DNA of 64,000 nt from Alphaproteobacteria bacterium (GCA_017307275.1 JAFKFK010000008.1:1-64000), one strand, 5' to 3'; counted from the first letter of the stretch, positions 8,662 through 18,269 are shown. Numbers and translations are program-made. The notes: a model not told the origin generated them from the letters alone.

Positions 8662-11600
8662 TTATTCAACCGCCCGCGCCGGCTCCGCAAGTCCGATCGC
8701 CCGCACCAGTTCGCGCTCCACGGCATTGCGTCGCGTTACCCAGAGACCACGCTCCAGCGCATCACGCAGCCGCCCTGCAATAGCGGCCGCAGCGGCCGGA
8801 TTGCGCGCCATCATGGCGTCCAGGACTGCTTCGTCGGCGATCAGGGCCGCATGGGTCGCATCGAAGAGCGGCGCCGGTACCGCTTCGGCCGTGGCGGCAA
8901 AGGCGTAGAGCGCATCGACCGACTGGGCGATCTCCGCCACGCCGCGATGGCCATGCTCCAGCATGCCGCCGATCCAGCGCGGATTGGTGAGCCGCCCGCG
9001 CACGATGCGCGCGATTTCCTCGGCCAGACGCCGCGCCTTGGGCTGCTCGGACCGGCTGGTATCGAGGTGATAGAGCTCGGGCTCATTGCCCAGCAGCGCC
9101 GCGGCCGCGGCAAAGCCACCGGCAAAATCGGCGACCCCGTCGCCGTCCAGAATGTCGCGCTCCCGGTCGTCCTGCGGATGCACCAGGATCTCCGCCTCCG
9201 ACACGCGGCTGCGAAACCCTTCGCCGGCGTCGCGTATGCTCTCGGCGCCGCCATAGGCATGGGTCACGGTGGCGAGATAGGCCTCGCCCAGGTCGGCCCG
9301 CGTACGCCAATCGCCATCGAGCGCCAGATCGGCCGCCTGCGCGCCGTAGCTTCCCGGCGCCGAGCCGAAGACACGAGCAAGATCCTCGCCTTTGCGATGG
9401 GCTTCGGCGAGCGGATTGTCTTCCGCCGGTTCGTCCAGCGCCGCCACCTTGCGCACAGCCATGTCGAACAGGGCGATCTGCGATTCGAAGATGTCGCGGA
9501 ACAGACCGGAGATGCGCAGGGTCACGTCGATGCGGGGGCGGTCGAGGGTGGCAAGCGGCATCACCTCGATGCCCGTGACCCTGCCGGATACCGCATCCCA
9601 GGTCGGCTTTACGCCGATATAGGCCAGCGCCTGTGCGAGATCGTCGCCGCCGGTCCTCAGCGACGCCGACGCCCAGAGATCGATCACCAGAGCCCGCGGA
9701 TGGTCGCCGTGATCCTGCAGGTAGCGCCGCACGACTTCCGCCGCCGCGCGCGTGCCGATGGCAGCGGCAGTCCGGGTCGGAATGGCACGCGGATCGATCG
9801 AGGTGAGGTTGCGTCCGGTCGGCAGCACGTCGGCACGGCCGCGCGTCGGCGCACCGGCGGGACCTGGCGCCACGCGCCGGCCGTCGAGGGCGGCGATCAA
9901 TGCGCTGCGCTCACGTCCCGCCGACGCGCGCACTGCCGTCTCCTGCCCTGTCGCCTGGGCAAGCGCGTTCACCCTTGCGTCGTCCGGCGTACGGCCAAAC
10001 ACATGCAGGCCGTCGCGGATGCTGAGCTCCTTGATGTCGCAAAGCTGCGCATCGAGCTTGGCGATGGCCTGGCGGTTTGGCTCGTCCTTCACCAAGCCGC
10101 ATTCGGCGGCGAGCCCGTTGCTCCAGGCCCGCTCGACGATCTCGTCTTCGAGAAAAGTCAGGCGGCGGCGATCGAGCCCGTCGGCCGCGGCATATTCCTC
10201 GATGATGCTTTCCATCTCGGCCAGCGCACCATGCAGGCCGGCGGCGCTGAGCGGTGGGGTCAGATGGCCGATGGTGACAGCGCCCAGGCGGCGCTTCGCC
10301 TGCACCGCTTCGCCAGGATTGTTGACGATGAAGGGATAGATGACCGGCACAGCACCCAGCACCGCCTCGGGCCAGCACTCGGCCGACAGTGCCAGCGCCT
10401 TGCCGGGCAACCATTCCAGGGTGCCGTGGGTGCCGAGATGAACCAGCGCGTCGATGCGCTCCTGCTCGCGCAGCCAGGCATAGAGCGCGACATAGGCGTG
10501 GCTCGGTGGACAGCTCGTGTCGTGATAGCCCGACTTGCGGTCGAGGCCCGTGCCGCGGTCGGGCTGCAGCAGAACCAGCACCTTGCCACAGCGCAGCACC
10601 GGCAGCCGGAAATCCTGCGCCGGCTCGCTCCATGTCTCCGCCAGGTCGCGCTGCAGGCTCGGCGGCAGATCGGCGAGCCACTCCCTGTAGCGCGCCAAAG
10701 GAATCTCGATGTGATCGACAGTGCCCGCCAGCAACCGCTCGACATCGGCGGGCTGCCAAGGTTCGGTGCCAATATCGTAGCCCTCGCCGCGCAACAGCGT
10801 GAGAATCTCGACGACACTCGCGGACGTATCGAGGCCAACGGCATAGCCGGTACGGCCGCCGCGGGCCGGATAGTCGGAAAGCACCAACGCCAGCCGACGG
10901 TCACGGCGCGGCGTGGTGCCGAGTTTGGCCCAAGCCGCCGCGAGGCGCGCAACATAGTCGACACGATCGGCATGGGACTCGTGGTGCACGCTGGCGAACT
11001 CGAGGCGCGGATCGACAGTCGCTTCGGCCTTGAAGGAGATGGCGCGCGCCAGCAGGCGACCGTCGAGTTCGGGCAGCACGACGTTCATCGCCAGATCGGA
11101 CGGCGCCAAGCCACGCGGCGAGCCCTCCCAGGCTTCGCGCGTACTGCCTGACAGCACAACCTGCAGGACCGGCGCGTCGGCAACGTCGAGCACCGTTGTC
11201 TCGTCTTCACGCAGGGCCGAGAAAGCCGTCGTGTTCAGGATCACCCTCGGCTTGCGTTCTCCGATGAGCCGCGCGAGATCGCCCTGGATTGCGGGATCCT
11301 TGAGACTGCCGACAGCAACGCCAAAAGCCGAAAGACCTTGCCGGTCGAGCGCCTGTAACAGGGCTTCGATCGGCGCGACGTCTGCGGCAATCAGATTGGC
11401 GCGATAGAAAACGACCATCGCCGCAGGACGCTCGTCAGCGGGCGAACCGATGACGGCGAGAGACCCAACCGGTCGAGGCGGCGCCGCATCGAGAGCGCGT
11501 CCCAGCAGGTTCGCGGTATAGCGCAACGCCTGGCGCAGGTTCTCGACGCCGCCCGCGCGGAAATAGGCATCCAGACCGGCAAGCTTGTCGGCCGCCAAAG

Positions 11601-11985
11601 TGGAAACGGCGGCAAGCCGCGGGTCGGGCCGGTCGTCGCCCGGCAGCGCCGCGAACAGAATTCCCTTCTCGCGCGCCAGATCGCCGATGCGCTCGAAGCC
11701 GTACCGCCAATAGTCGAGGCCGCCCAGGCCACGCACGATGACGAGCCGCGCCCCAGACAGGACGCCCTCGACATAGAGATCGACCGACATCGGATGCCGG
11801 AGCTTCTTCAGGCTGGCGAGCCGCAAGGTCGGCAGCAGATCGGCGTCGTGGCGCCACGCCGCCGCCAGCGCCGAGAGGTCGCTGTCCGAAAAGGACAAGA
11901 CGACGATCTCCGCCGACGACTGGCCGAGGTCGATGGCGGTCTCGACCTCTTCGAGACCCGCCAGCTCGGTCGCCAGGACGTGCAT
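8662..11985 (-). CDS. cobN: cobaltochelatase large subunit CobN
   Basis: A protein of about 1107 residues, the large subunit that inserts cobalt into hydrogenobyrinic acid a,c-diamide with ATP and the AAA+ partners CobS and CobT (neither is here). The CobN/magnesium-chelatase-H fold is shown by GYHDTSCPPSHAYVALYAW, VHLGTHGTLEWLPGKA, YPFIVNNPGEA and a late GMLEHGHRGVAEIA. The open frame runs on to 13002, but beyond the ATG at 11985 it reads as arginine-rich noise opposite cobW. The chosen start (MHVLATELAGLEE) lies five bases after the cobW stop. It is at the short end for CobN. Confidence 0.95.
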   Translation of the reverse strand: MHVLATELAGLEEVETAIDLGQSSAEIVVLSFSDSDLSALAAAWRHDADLLPTLRLASLKKLRHPMSVDLYVEGVLSGARLVIVRGLGGLDYWRYGFERIGDLAREKGILFAALPGDDRPDPRLAAVSTLAADKLAGLDAYFRAGGVENLRQALRYTANLLGRALDAAPPRPVGSLAVIGSPADERPAAMVVFYRANLIAADVAPIEALLQALDRQGLSAFGVAVGSLKDPAIQGDLARLIGERKPRVILNTTAFSALREDETTVLDVADAPVLQVVLSGSTREAWEGSPRGLAPSDLAMNVVLPELDGRLLARAISFKAEATVDPRLEFASVHHESHADRVDYVARLAAAWAKLGTTPRRDRRLALVLSDYPARGGRTGYAVGLDTSASVVEILTLLRGEGYDIGTEPWQPADVERLLAGTVDHIEIPLARYREWLADLPPSLQRDLAETWSEPAQDFRLPVLRCGKVLVLLQPDRGTGLDRKSGYHDTSCPPSHAYVALYAWLREQERIDALVHLGTHGTLEWLPGKALALSAECWPEAVLGAVPVIYPFIVNNPGEAVQAKRRLGAVTIGHLTPPLSAAGLHGALAEMESIIEEYAAADGLDRRRLTFLEDEIVERAWSNGLAAECGLVKDEPNRQAIAKLDAQLCDIKELSIRDGLHVFGRTPDDARVNALAQATGQETAVRASAGRERSALIAALDGRRVAPGPAGAPTRGRADVLPTGRNLTSIDPRAIPTRTAAAIGTRAAAEVVRRYLQDHGDHPRALVIDLWASASLRTGGDDLAQALAYIGVKPTWDAVSGRVTGIEVMPLATLDRPRIDVTLRISGLFRDIFESQIALFDMAVRKVAALDEPAEDNPLAEAHRKGEDLARVFGSAPGSYGAQAADLALDGDWRTRADLGEAYLATVTHAYGGAESIRDAGEGFRSRVSEAEILVHPQDDRERDILDGDGVADFAGGFAAAAALLGNEPELYHLDTSRSEQPKARRLAEEIARIVRGRLTNPRWIGGMLEHGHRGVAEIAQSVDALYAFAATAEAVPAPLFDATHAALIADEAVLDAMMARNPAAAAAIAGRLRDALERGLWVTRRNAVERELVRAIGLAEPARAVE

Positions 11986-11990
11986 TTGGC

Positions 11991-13025
11991 CTAGCCTGCG
12001 AGAAGCGTCCGGATCGCCGCCTGGTCGAAGCCCTTCTCGCCAATGACGACGAGGCGACCCTGGCGCGGCTTGCCGTCCGGCCAGCGGCGGTCGAACTGAT
12101 GCTGAATGCGCGCGCCGACGCCCTGCACGAGAAGCCGCATCGGCTTGCCGTCGATGTCGACGAAGCCCTTCATGCGCAGCACATCGTGGGTTTCGGCCGC
12201 CTTCACCATGCGCTCGACGAGCTGCTGCGGCGAGGCGAAGGCCGGCAGGTCGACGATGAAGGTGTCGAAATCCTCGTGATCGTGCTCGCCTTCGAGATCG
12301 TGATGCGACGGCCGTGCCTCGAGATCGGCTTCCGCCGCGGCGCCAAGGCCCAGCAGCACGCTCACCGGCACCTTGCCATTGTGCGCTTCCACGAGCGCGA
12401 CGGCGCGCGGCAAGGTCTTGCCGATCTGGTCGATGACCGCCTTCTTCTCGCCGGCGTCGATGAGATCGGCCTTGTTCAGGATGACGAGATCGGCGCAGAG
12501 AAGCTGGTCTTCGAACACTTCCTCCAGGGGATTGTCGTGATCGAGTGACTCGTCGGCCGCGCGCTGGCGGGCAATCGCTTCCGGATCGTCGGCAAAGCGG
12601 CCGGCGGCCACGGCAGCGCCGTCGACGACAGCTACAACACCGTCGACCGTGACGCGCGAGGCGATCTCGGGCCAGTTGAAAGCCTTCACCAACGGCTTGG
12701 GCAGCGCCAGTCCCGACGTCTCGATCACGATATGCTCGGGCGGCTGAGGCCGGTCGAGCAACCCCTTGAGGGTCGGCACGAAATCGTCGGCGACAGTGCA
12801 GCAGAGGCAGCCGTTCGCCAGTTCGACGATCGCATCTTCCGGGCAGCTCTCGACGCCACAGCCCTTCAGGATCTCGCCGTCGATGCCGACATCGCCGAAC
12901 TCGTTGACGATCACCGCCAGGCGGCGGCCGCCGGCATTCTCCAGCACATGGCGGACCAATGTCGTCTTCCCGGCTCCGAGGAAGCCGGTGACAATGGTGC
13001 ACGGGACCTTGGCAAGCGTACTCAT
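11991..13025 (-). CDS. cobW: cobalamin-cluster GTPase CobW (COG0523 metallochaperone)
   Basis: A 344-residue G3E-family GTPase thought to deliver cobalt for the CobN reaction. It has a P-loop GFLGAGKTT (14-22), the metal-binding Cys73-x-Cys75-Cys76 (GCLCC), an ETSG switch, and the NKAD guanine-specificity motif. A His/Asp/Glu-rich loop (SHHDLEGEHDHED), common in metal-handling COG0523 members, lies before the C-terminal CobW_C domain. The ATG at 13025 gives an ATGA overlap with the DUF1636 gene. It sits immediately before cobN in the riboswitch-led unit, supporting cobalt rather than zinc. Confidence 0.93.
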   Translation of the reverse strand: MSTLAKVPCTIVTGFLGAGKTTLVRHVLENAGGRRLAVIVNEFGDVGIDGEILKGCGVESCPEDAIVELANGCLCCTVADDFVPTLKGLLDRPQPPEHIVIETSGLALPKPLVKAFNWPEIASRVTVDGVVAVVDGAAVAAGRFADDPEAIARQRAADESLDHDNPLEEVFEDQLLCADLVILNKADLIDAGEKKAVIDQIGKTLPRAVALVEAHNGKVPVSVLLGLGAAAEADLEARPSHHDLEGEHDHEDFDTFIVDLPAFASPQQLVERMVKAAETHDVLRMKGFVDIDGKPMRLLVQGVGARIQHQFDRRWPDGKPRQGRLVVIGEKGFDQAAIRTLLAG

Positions 13026-13405
13026 GGGGACTCCTTCAAGGGCATTGGTGGAACGCGCGCGATCGTGTTCTTGCGGATGTGCTCGGGCCGCTCGCGCCAC
13101 ACGGGCAGCCCGAGGTCGTGGGCGCTGTGCTGGTGAGCAAAGGCGAGAATGTCAGACGCGTGCTGCTCGGGATCGAGATTGCCGATCACATAGGTCCATT
13201 TGCCAGGGGCGGTGACGGCCGCGCTGCAGCTCCGCGAGCAGTTCGACAGGCATTCGACACCGACAACGGAGAGGTTCGTTCCCACCTGGGCCGATTCCCG
13301 TTCCACCGCCGCCAGAAGACGCGCCCCGGACCGCGGCTCGCCGGCAGATGCTTCGCCGCCACCGCGACAGGTCACGCAGACATAGAGCGTGGATAAAATC
13401 GTCAT
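13022..13405 (-). CDS. DUF1636 small cysteine-rich, ferredoxin/thioredoxin-like protein
   Basis: A 127-residue protein with LYVCVTCRGG near the start and ECLSNCSRSCSAAV in the middle. The cysteine spacing resembles a thioredoxin-fold 2Fe-2S ferredoxin or metal-binding protein, as described for DUF1636. The rest is LDPEQHASDILAFAHQH and a basic tail. This family often accompanies CobW and HupE under B12 control; its biochemical role is unknown, and cobalt handling or electron supply are both possible. It sits between hupE and cobW, 13 bases after hupE and overlapping cobW by four. Confidence 0.85.
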   Translation of the reverse strand: MTILSTLYVCVTCRGGGEASAGEPRSGARLLAAVERESAQVGTNLSVVGVECLSNCSRSCSAAVTAPGKWTYVIGNLDPEQHASDILAFAHQHSAHDLGLPVWRERPEHIRKNTIARVPPMPLKESP

Positions 13406-13418
13406 GGCGTGATTCCGA

Positions 13419-14048
13419 TCAGACGGTAAGGCCAGCCGCCTGGGCAGCGACCGCACCGCCGATCAGTGCGACGACAATGCCAATCGCCGAAAGCGCCGAT
13501 GTGCGGATCCGACCGAGGGTGAGGTGCTGAGCCAGGGCGCAGGCGCCGAGTCCGATCGCGGATTGCACGATGAAGAGCCCCACGAGATAGGCGACGATCG
13601 GCGTAGGTTCCGCACCGACGACCGATTCGCCCAGCGCGTGGCCATGCACCAGCCCCGCAACGCCGAACAAGACGGCGACAAGGGCCGGCGAGATCACGAC
13701 ACGCAAGATGAGGAGCGCGCCGATCATCAATGTGGTCAGGCCGACCAACAGCTCGCCGGCCGGCAGATCGATCCTGCCGAGATGCAGCGCAACGCCTGCC
13801 ATCATGGCGACACTGAAGATCAGGACGGGAACAACACCTCGGCGGGCGATCCCCGCCAACGCGCCAACACCGACGATGGCTGCAAGATGATCGAGACCAA
13901 TGATGGGGTGGCCAAGGCCCGACAACAGGCCCTGCAGGAAGGTCTGCGGCATTTCTCCACCCATCGGATGGTGCGCGTAGGCAGGCGCCTGCCAAACGAG
14001 CACGGCAAGCACTGCCAGGATGGCCGATCGCCGAATTGGGTTCGTCAT
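13419..14048 (-). CDS. hupE: HupE/UreJ-family cobalt (nickel) importer
   Basis: A 209-residue membrane protein with an N-terminal signal-like segment and about six or seven transmembrane helices. After the cleavage-like APAYA, mature-end His26 and His27 are followed by the family metal motif His47-Pro-x4-Asp53-His54 (HPIIGLDH), then His89 and His135-Gly-His137. HupE proteins in nickel-enzyme operons import nickel; under a cobalamin riboswitch and next to cobW they are taken as cobalt importers. The start is decided by GGAGG seven bases before the ATG. It is the first gene of the hupE-to-cobJ unit. Confidence 0.92.
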   Translation of the reverse strand: MTNPIRRSAILAVLAVLVWQAPAYAHHPMGGEMPQTFLQGLLSGLGHPIIGLDHLAAIVGVGALAGIARRGVVPVLIFSVAMMAGVALHLGRIDLPAGELLVGLTTLMIGALLILRVVISPALVAVLFGVAGLVHGHALGESVVGAEPTPIVAYLVGLFIVQSAIGLGACALAQHLTLGRIRTSALSAIGIVVALIGGAVAAQAAGLTV

Positions 14049-14189
14049 CGCCTGCCTCCGTCGTCGCGAGCCCGACCGGACTCGCCTCCTTGCCGTCTCC
14101 GACGGAGCCCGCCTCCGGTCAGGACCGGATGTCGGGTGGACCTCGCTCCTGGCTACTCCCCGCGCCAGGACTCGGATGCGGCACTTTCG
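14049..14189 (-). promoter_or_regulatory. Leader between cobalamin aptamer and hupE (expression platform)
   Basis: This segment links the B12 aptamer to the hupE start. On the minus strand it can form CCTGGC...GCCAGG (arms at 14148-14153 and 14164-14169), CCGGT...ACCGG (14115-14128) and, just before the GGAGG ribosome binding site, GCGAG...CTCGC (14066-14070 and 14081-14085). No run of U follows any of them, so control of translation start seems likelier than intrinsic termination. That mechanism is inference from fold potential only. Confidence 0.5.
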
Positions 14190-14330
14190 ACGGCAGGTTT
14201 CCTGGCTTTCGGCTCTCCGCCTCAGGCCACCTTCCCGGTTTCCCAGTGGTATCAAGGCCTTCGGCTTGCCGATTACAGTTGCGGGGGCAGCCTCGGATTG
14301 GGGCGCAATGCCCGTCACCGTGTTCCCTTT
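14190..14330 (-). promoter_or_regulatory. Cobalamin (adenosylcobalamin) riboswitch aptamer
   Basis: Read on the minus strand, the order of conserved elements is that of the class I cobalamin riboswitch: GGGAACACGGTG (14317-14328), the core GCTGCCCCCGCAACTGTAA (14273-14291), a CCACTG box (14244-14249), and AAGCCAGGAAACCTGCCG at the 3' side (14191-14208). It precedes hupE and so should shut down cobalt import and the whole hupE-to-cobJ unit when B12 is plentiful. No second copy is seen in front of cobO, cobK, cobL or cobC. Confidence 0.96.
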
Positions 14331-14412
14331 TGATCCCCTCGCGGGGCACCGTCCTGCGCTTGATACGGGCCGCGGTGAAGCGCCGTCAACGGGAATCGAG
14401 CCGCAGCAGCGG

Positions 14413-15042
14413 TCAGCCGAAGAGGCCGAGCGAGTTGGCGGCGGCGACCGCGCCCGCCACGGTTACAACGGCGCCAATAATGGTCAGCCCCCTGATATGG
14501 GTCGGCCGACCAGAAATCTTGATCGCGAGTGCACAAGCGATCGTGCCCACGCCTATCTGCACCAGGAGCATGCCACCGATATAGGCCAACAACGGCGCCG
14601 TAGGCGCTTTCGCAATAGATTCACTCAACGAGTAGCCGTGGAAGAGTCCGGCAATGGCGAAAAGGACGGATGCAATCTGCGGATGAATCATTTGTCGCCG
14701 CACGACCAGCGCGCCAATCCCGATTGTCGTAAGGGCGACTACCGTCTCGTCGAAAGGAAGTATGGCGGGGCTGATCTGGATGGCCACGCCGATGATCGAC
14801 GCTGCGCTGAAGGCCAGTAGCGGAACGAGGCCACGCGCCGCGATACCTGCGAGGATGCCGATGCCGACAATTGCCGCCAGATGGTAATATTCAAAAATCG
14901 GATCGCCGACACCCGAAGCCAACCCCTGGGCAAAAGTGCGCGGCAGCTCTTCGTCAACGGCAGATTGGCCGAAGGCGATGCTTTGAACTGCGACCACGAA
15001 CACGGCCGCCAGCACGCCCATCCGACGGACCAATGCCGACAT
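14413..15042 (-). CDS. Second HupE/UreJ-like membrane protein with altered metal-site residues
   Basis: A 209-residue paralog of hupE, exactly the same length and alignable without gaps over the first 140 residues (FAQGLASGVGDPIFEYYHLAAIVGIG against FLQGLLSGLGHPIIGLDHLAAIVGVG). The likely ligands have changed: His26 and His27 to Gln and Ser, His47 to Asp, Asp53 to Tyr, His89 to Gln and His137 to Tyr; His54 and His135 remain. It probably does not move cobalt as HupE does. It may act on another substrate, help the neighbouring HupE, or be decaying. It lies upstream of the riboswitch, so it is not under it unless by a longer transcript. Confidence 0.8.
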   Translation of the reverse strand: MSALVRRMGVLAAVFVVAVQSIAFGQSAVDEELPRTFAQGLASGVGDPIFEYYHLAAIVGIGILAGIAARGLVPLLAFSAASIIGVAIQISPAILPFDETVVALTTIGIGALVVRRQMIHPQIASVLFAIAGLFHGYSLSESIAKAPTAPLLAYIGGMLLVQIGVGTIACALAIKISGRPTHIRGLTIIGAVVTVAGAVAAANSLGLFG

Positions 15043-15191
15043 AGCCTCCCCGATTCTTGCAGTGAGACTTCCCAATCTCACCGGTTCATTTTGATAAAGG
15101 CGATAGCCAAGGGCCGTCAACAACCTTCACTCTACCTTGCTGTCGCGGGCCCTCGCGATCATTCTGCACTCCCATCGTACAGCAGGCCGCC
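15043..15191 (+). promoter_or_regulatory. Divergent intergenic region between the hupE paralog and cobO
   Basis: About 149 bases separate the two divergent starts, so both promoters should lie here. It is slightly more AT-rich than its surroundings, around TTCATTTTGATAAAG. I see no cobalamin aptamer elements and no strong inverted repeat apart from TCGCG...CGCGA around 15146-15161. No site can be named with confidence. Confidence 0.4.
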
Positions 15192-15803
15192 ATGACCATC
15201 GGACACGACGAAGAAGCTCGCCACAAAGCCAAGATGGCCAACCGAAAGGTCATCCAGGACAAGGAAGTTGCACTCAAGACGGTCGAGAAAGGCCTCCTCG
15301 TCGTCCATACTGGCAAGGGCAAAGGCAAATCGACGGCAGCCTTCGGCTTGTTGTTGCGTGCCATCGGTCGTGGCCTGCGCTGCGGCGTCGTGCAGTTCGG
15401 CAAAGGCGCGTGGCAAACTGGCGAGCGGTTTGCAGTCGAGCGCTTTGGCGACCAGGTGCAGTGGTACACGCTAGGCGAAGGCTTCACCTGGGAAACGCAG
15501 GACCGCGAACGCGACGTGGCGGCCGCCCGGCGTGCCTGGACGAAGGCGCTGGAGCTGATGGCCGATCCGTCGATCCGCTTCATCGTGCTCGACGAACTCA
15601 ACATTTCTCTGCGTTACGACCACCTCGACATCGCCGAGGTCGTGACCGCCTTGAAGGCGCGACGTGCCGATCAGCATGTCGTTGTTACCGGCCGCAACGC
15701 CAAGCCCGAGCTCATCGAAGCCGCCGACCTGGTGACCGAGATGACATTGGTAAAACATCATTTCGCCGCTGGCGTGAAGGCGCAGGAAGGCATCGAGTTC
15801 TGA
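15192..15803 (+). CDS. cobO: cob(I)yrinic acid a,c-diamide adenosyltransferase CobO
   Basis: A 203-residue ATP:corrinoid adenosyltransferase of the CobA/BtuR type. The P-loop GKGKGKST is at residues 41-48, followed by [13 protein letters not shown], the Walker-B-like IVLDELN, and [22 protein letters not shown], the usual C-terminal signature. It attaches the upper 5'-deoxyadenosyl ligand. Its TGA overlaps the ATG of cobQ (TGATG at 15801-15805), so cobO and cobQ form a coupled pair read away from the hupE paralog. Confidence 0.96.
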   Translation: MTIGHDEEARHKAKMANRKVIQDKEVALKTVEKGLLVVHTGKGKGKSTAAFGLLLRAIGRGLRCGVVQFGKGAWQTGERFAVERFGDQVQWYTLGEGFTWETQDRERDVAAARRAWTKALELMADPSIRFIVLDELNISLRYDHLDIAEVVTALKARRADQHVVVTGRNAKPELIEAADLVTEMTLVKHHFAAGVKAQEGIEF

Positions 15804-17293
15804 TGAACGATCGGCCTGCCGCGCGCGCCTTGATGATCCAGGGCACGGGCTCCGACGTCGGCAAATCGCTTCTGGTCGCCGCACTTGCCCGCGCCTATAC
15901 GCGGCGCGGACTCAAAGTGCGGCCGTTCAAGCCACAGAACATGTCGAACAATGCCGCCGTCACCGCCGACGGTGGCGAGATCGGCCGCGCGCAAGCGTTG
16001 CAGGCGCGCGCCGCCGGCGTCGCGCCCAGCGTCCACATGAACCCGGTGCTGCTGAAGCCCCAGAGCGATGTCGGCGCACAGGTGGTGGTTCAAGGCCGCG
16101 TCGTCGGCAACGCCAAGGCCCGCGAATTCCAGACGATGAAGCCGGGACTGCTGGGCGCCGTGTTGCAGAGCTTCGGCAAGCTTGCGGCCGAAGCCGACCT
16201 TCTTCTGGTCGAAGGTGCCGGCTCGGCGTCGGAAGTAAATTTGCGCGCCGCCGACATCGCCAACATGGGATTCGCCCGCGCCGCCAACGTGCCCGTCGTT
16301 CTGGTGGGCGACATCGATCGCGGCGGCGTGATCGCCAGCCTGGTCGGCACCAAGACGGTCATCGACCCTGCGGATGCCGCTATGATCGTGGGCTTCATCG
16401 TCAATCGTTTCCGTGGTGATCCAGCACTCTTCACCGACGGCATGCAGCTGATCGAGCAGCACACGGGGTGGCAAGCGCTGGGACTGGTTCCCTTCTTCGG
16501 AGATGCTCACCGGCTGCCGGCCGAAGATGCGCTGGGCTTGCCCAACAACGCGCGCACCGCCAGCGGCGCGGTTCGTATCGCCGTGCTGGCCTACCCGCGC
16601 ATCGCCAACTTCGACGATTTCGATCCGCTGCGTCAGGAGCCCGGAACGGATGTTGTGTTCGTGCGCCCCGGCGAAGCGATCCCTGGCGATACCGCGCTCG
16701 TCATCCTGCCGGGCTCCAAGGCAACCATCGCCGATCTCGCGGCTCTGCGCGCCGCCGGCTGGGAGATCGATCTACGGGCTCACCTGCGCCGCGGCGGGCA
16801 TGTGCTGGGAATCTGTGGCGGCTATCAGATGCTCGGACGCCACATCGCCGATCCCGATGGAATCGAAGGTCCACCGGGCAGCGTCGACGGGCTGGGCTTG
16901 CTCGATGTCGACACTGTGCTGGGCGGCGACAAAGTGCTGGTCGAAGTCACGGGGCGCACCGAAGCGGAAGCTGTGCCTTTCAGAGGTTACGAGATGCATG
17001 TCGGCCGCACGACCGGTACGGCGCGACCACTGCTGACGCTGGATGCCGGCGGCACCGACGGTGCTGTCGACGAAAGCGGGCGAATTGCAGGCTGCTATAT
17101 CCATGGACTGCTGGCCGACGACCGCCAGCGTCGACATTGGCTACAACGGATAGGGGCCGTCAGCACCGGTTTCGACTACGACGCCGGCATTGAAACCACC
17201 CTGGATCGCCTGGCCGAGCACATCGAACAGCACATCGACCTCGACCGGCTGTACGCGTTGGCGAGAGTGCCAGACCTCACATCAGCACGATGA
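15803..17293 (+). CDS. cobQ: cobyric acid synthase CobQ
   Basis: A 496-residue glutamine amidotransferase that amidates the b, d, e and g side chains of adenosylcobyrinic acid a,c-diamide. The N-terminal synthetase domain starts [14 protein letters not shown] and has [12 protein letters not shown], a strong family motif. The C-terminal glutaminase domain has nucleophile Cys338 in [11 protein letters not shown]. The frame stays open back to 15137, but that part is a shadow of cobO; the ATG at 15803 overlaps the cobO stop. The last 17 bases overlap the end of cobD tail to tail. Confidence 0.96.
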   Translation: MNDRPAARALMIQGTGSDVGKSLLVAALARAYTRRGLKVRPFKPQNMSNNAAVTADGGEIGRAQALQARAAGVAPSVHMNPVLLKPQSDVGAQVVVQGRVVGNAKAREFQTMKPGLLGAVLQSFGKLAAEADLLLVEGAGSASEVNLRAADIANMGFARAANVPVVLVGDIDRGGVIASLVGTKTVIDPADAAMIVGFIVNRFRGDPALFTDGMQLIEQHTGWQALGLVPFFGDAHRLPAEDALGLPNNARTASGAVRIAVLAYPRIANFDDFDPLRQEPGTDVVFVRPGEAIPGDTALVILPGSKATIADLAALRAAGWEIDLRAHLRRGGHVLGICGGYQMLGRHIADPDGIEGPPGSVDGLGLLDVDTVLGGDKVLVEVTGRTEAEAVPFRGYEMHVGRTTGTARPLLTLDAGGTDGAVDESGRIAGCYIHGLLADDRQRRHWLQRIGAVSTGFDYDAGIETTLDRLAEHIEQHIDLDRLYALARVPDLTSAR

Positions 17294-18269
17294 TCGCAGC
17301 CAGCAGGACGATGACCGCAATCTGGACACCGCAGGCCGTACGATAGAGCTGCAACGCCGCGCGGATGTCGTTGGCCGTCAGTTCGGCCCGGCCGTCGCCC
17401 ATCCAACGATCGTCGACCGATACGCCACCATAGATGCGCGGCCCGGCGAGACGGATGCCGAGTGCGCCCGCCATGGCGGCCTCCGGCCAGCCGGCATTGG
17501 GAGAGCGGTGATGGCGCGAATCACGACGCACGGCCGCTATCGCATTTGCCGGCGAACAGCCCGGCACCAAAGCCGCCGCCACGATCAGCCAGAGAGCCGT
17601 CAATCGCGAGGCCGGCAGGTTCACCAGATCGTCAAAGCGGGCGGAGGCCCAGCCGAAGGCGCGATAGCGATCGGACTTGTGGCCGATCATGGAATCGGCC
17701 GTGTTGACCGCCTTGTAGGCCAGCGCGCCCGGCAATCCGGCCACGACCATCCAGAAGAGCGGCGCCACGACGCCGTCGGAGAAATTCTCGGCGAGGCTTT
17801 CGATCGCTGCACGGCTGATGCCGGCCTCGTCGAGGGCCTGGGTGTCGCGACCGACGATGCGCGAAACCATGCTGCGTCCGCCAGCAAGCCCGTGCTCGTC
17901 GAGCCCCTTCGCGACGTCTGCGACATGTGCGGCGAGGCTCCGTTGCGCGATCAGCGAACTCGCCAGCAGGCCACAGAGCATCGTGGCGAAGAAATCGTCG
18001 AACATTTCGTCGAGCAGATCCGTCACGAGGAGACCCGCAACGATGCTCGTGCCCAGGAGCAGCAGGAGCAGGACGACACCCATGCCGCGGCGCTGCTCGA
18101 ACGAGGCCGTTGGCGAATTCCACGCTTCCTCGGCCCATGCTATGAGCCGCCCGATCCAGGTTACTGGATGGCCGATCGCACGATAGAGCGGTTCGGGATA
18201 TCCAATGGCCGCTTCGATGGCGACGGCGACAAGGGCAAGACCGGCGAACATGAATGCTCTGCCTAACAT
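17277..18269 (-). CDS. cobD: adenosylcobinamide-phosphate synthase CobD (CbiB family)
   Basis: A 330-residue membrane protein that couples aminopropanol or its phosphate to adenosylcobyric acid. Family motifs are [20 protein letters not shown] near the N-terminus, [38 protein letters not shown], and [24 protein letters not shown], with several hydrophobic helices between. The start at 18269 directly abuts and overlaps that of divergent cobC. The name follows alphaproteobacterial usage, where CobD is the CbiB-like enzyme and CobC the decarboxylase. Confidence 0.94.
   Translation of the reverse strand: MLGRAFMFAGLALVAVAIEAAIGYPEPLYRAIGHPVTWIGRLIAWAEEAWNSPTASFEQRRGMGVVLLLLLLGTSIVAGLLVTDLLDEMFDDFFATMLCGLLASSLIAQRSLAAHVADVAKGLDEHGLAGGRSMVSRIVGRDTQALDEAGISRAAIESLAENFSDGVVAPLFWMVVAGLPGALAYKAVNTADSMIGHKSDRYRAFGWASARFDDLVNLPASRLTALWLIVAAALVPGCSPANAIAAVRRDSRHHRSPNAGWPEAAMAGALGIRLAGPRIYGGVSVDDRWMGDGRAELTANDIRAALQLYRTACGVQIAVIVLLAAIIVLM

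Noticed and set aside
7420..11151. A 1243-codon plus-strand open frame opposite cobG and cobN
   Set aside because: It is the mirror of GC-rich codon use in cobN and cobG. It has no ribosome binding site, no domain and a composition rich in Arg, Gln and His.
15137..15802. N-terminal extension of cobQ by 222 residues
   Set aside because: This stretch is cobO in another frame. CobQ motifs begin right after the ATG at 15803, which overlaps the cobO stop.
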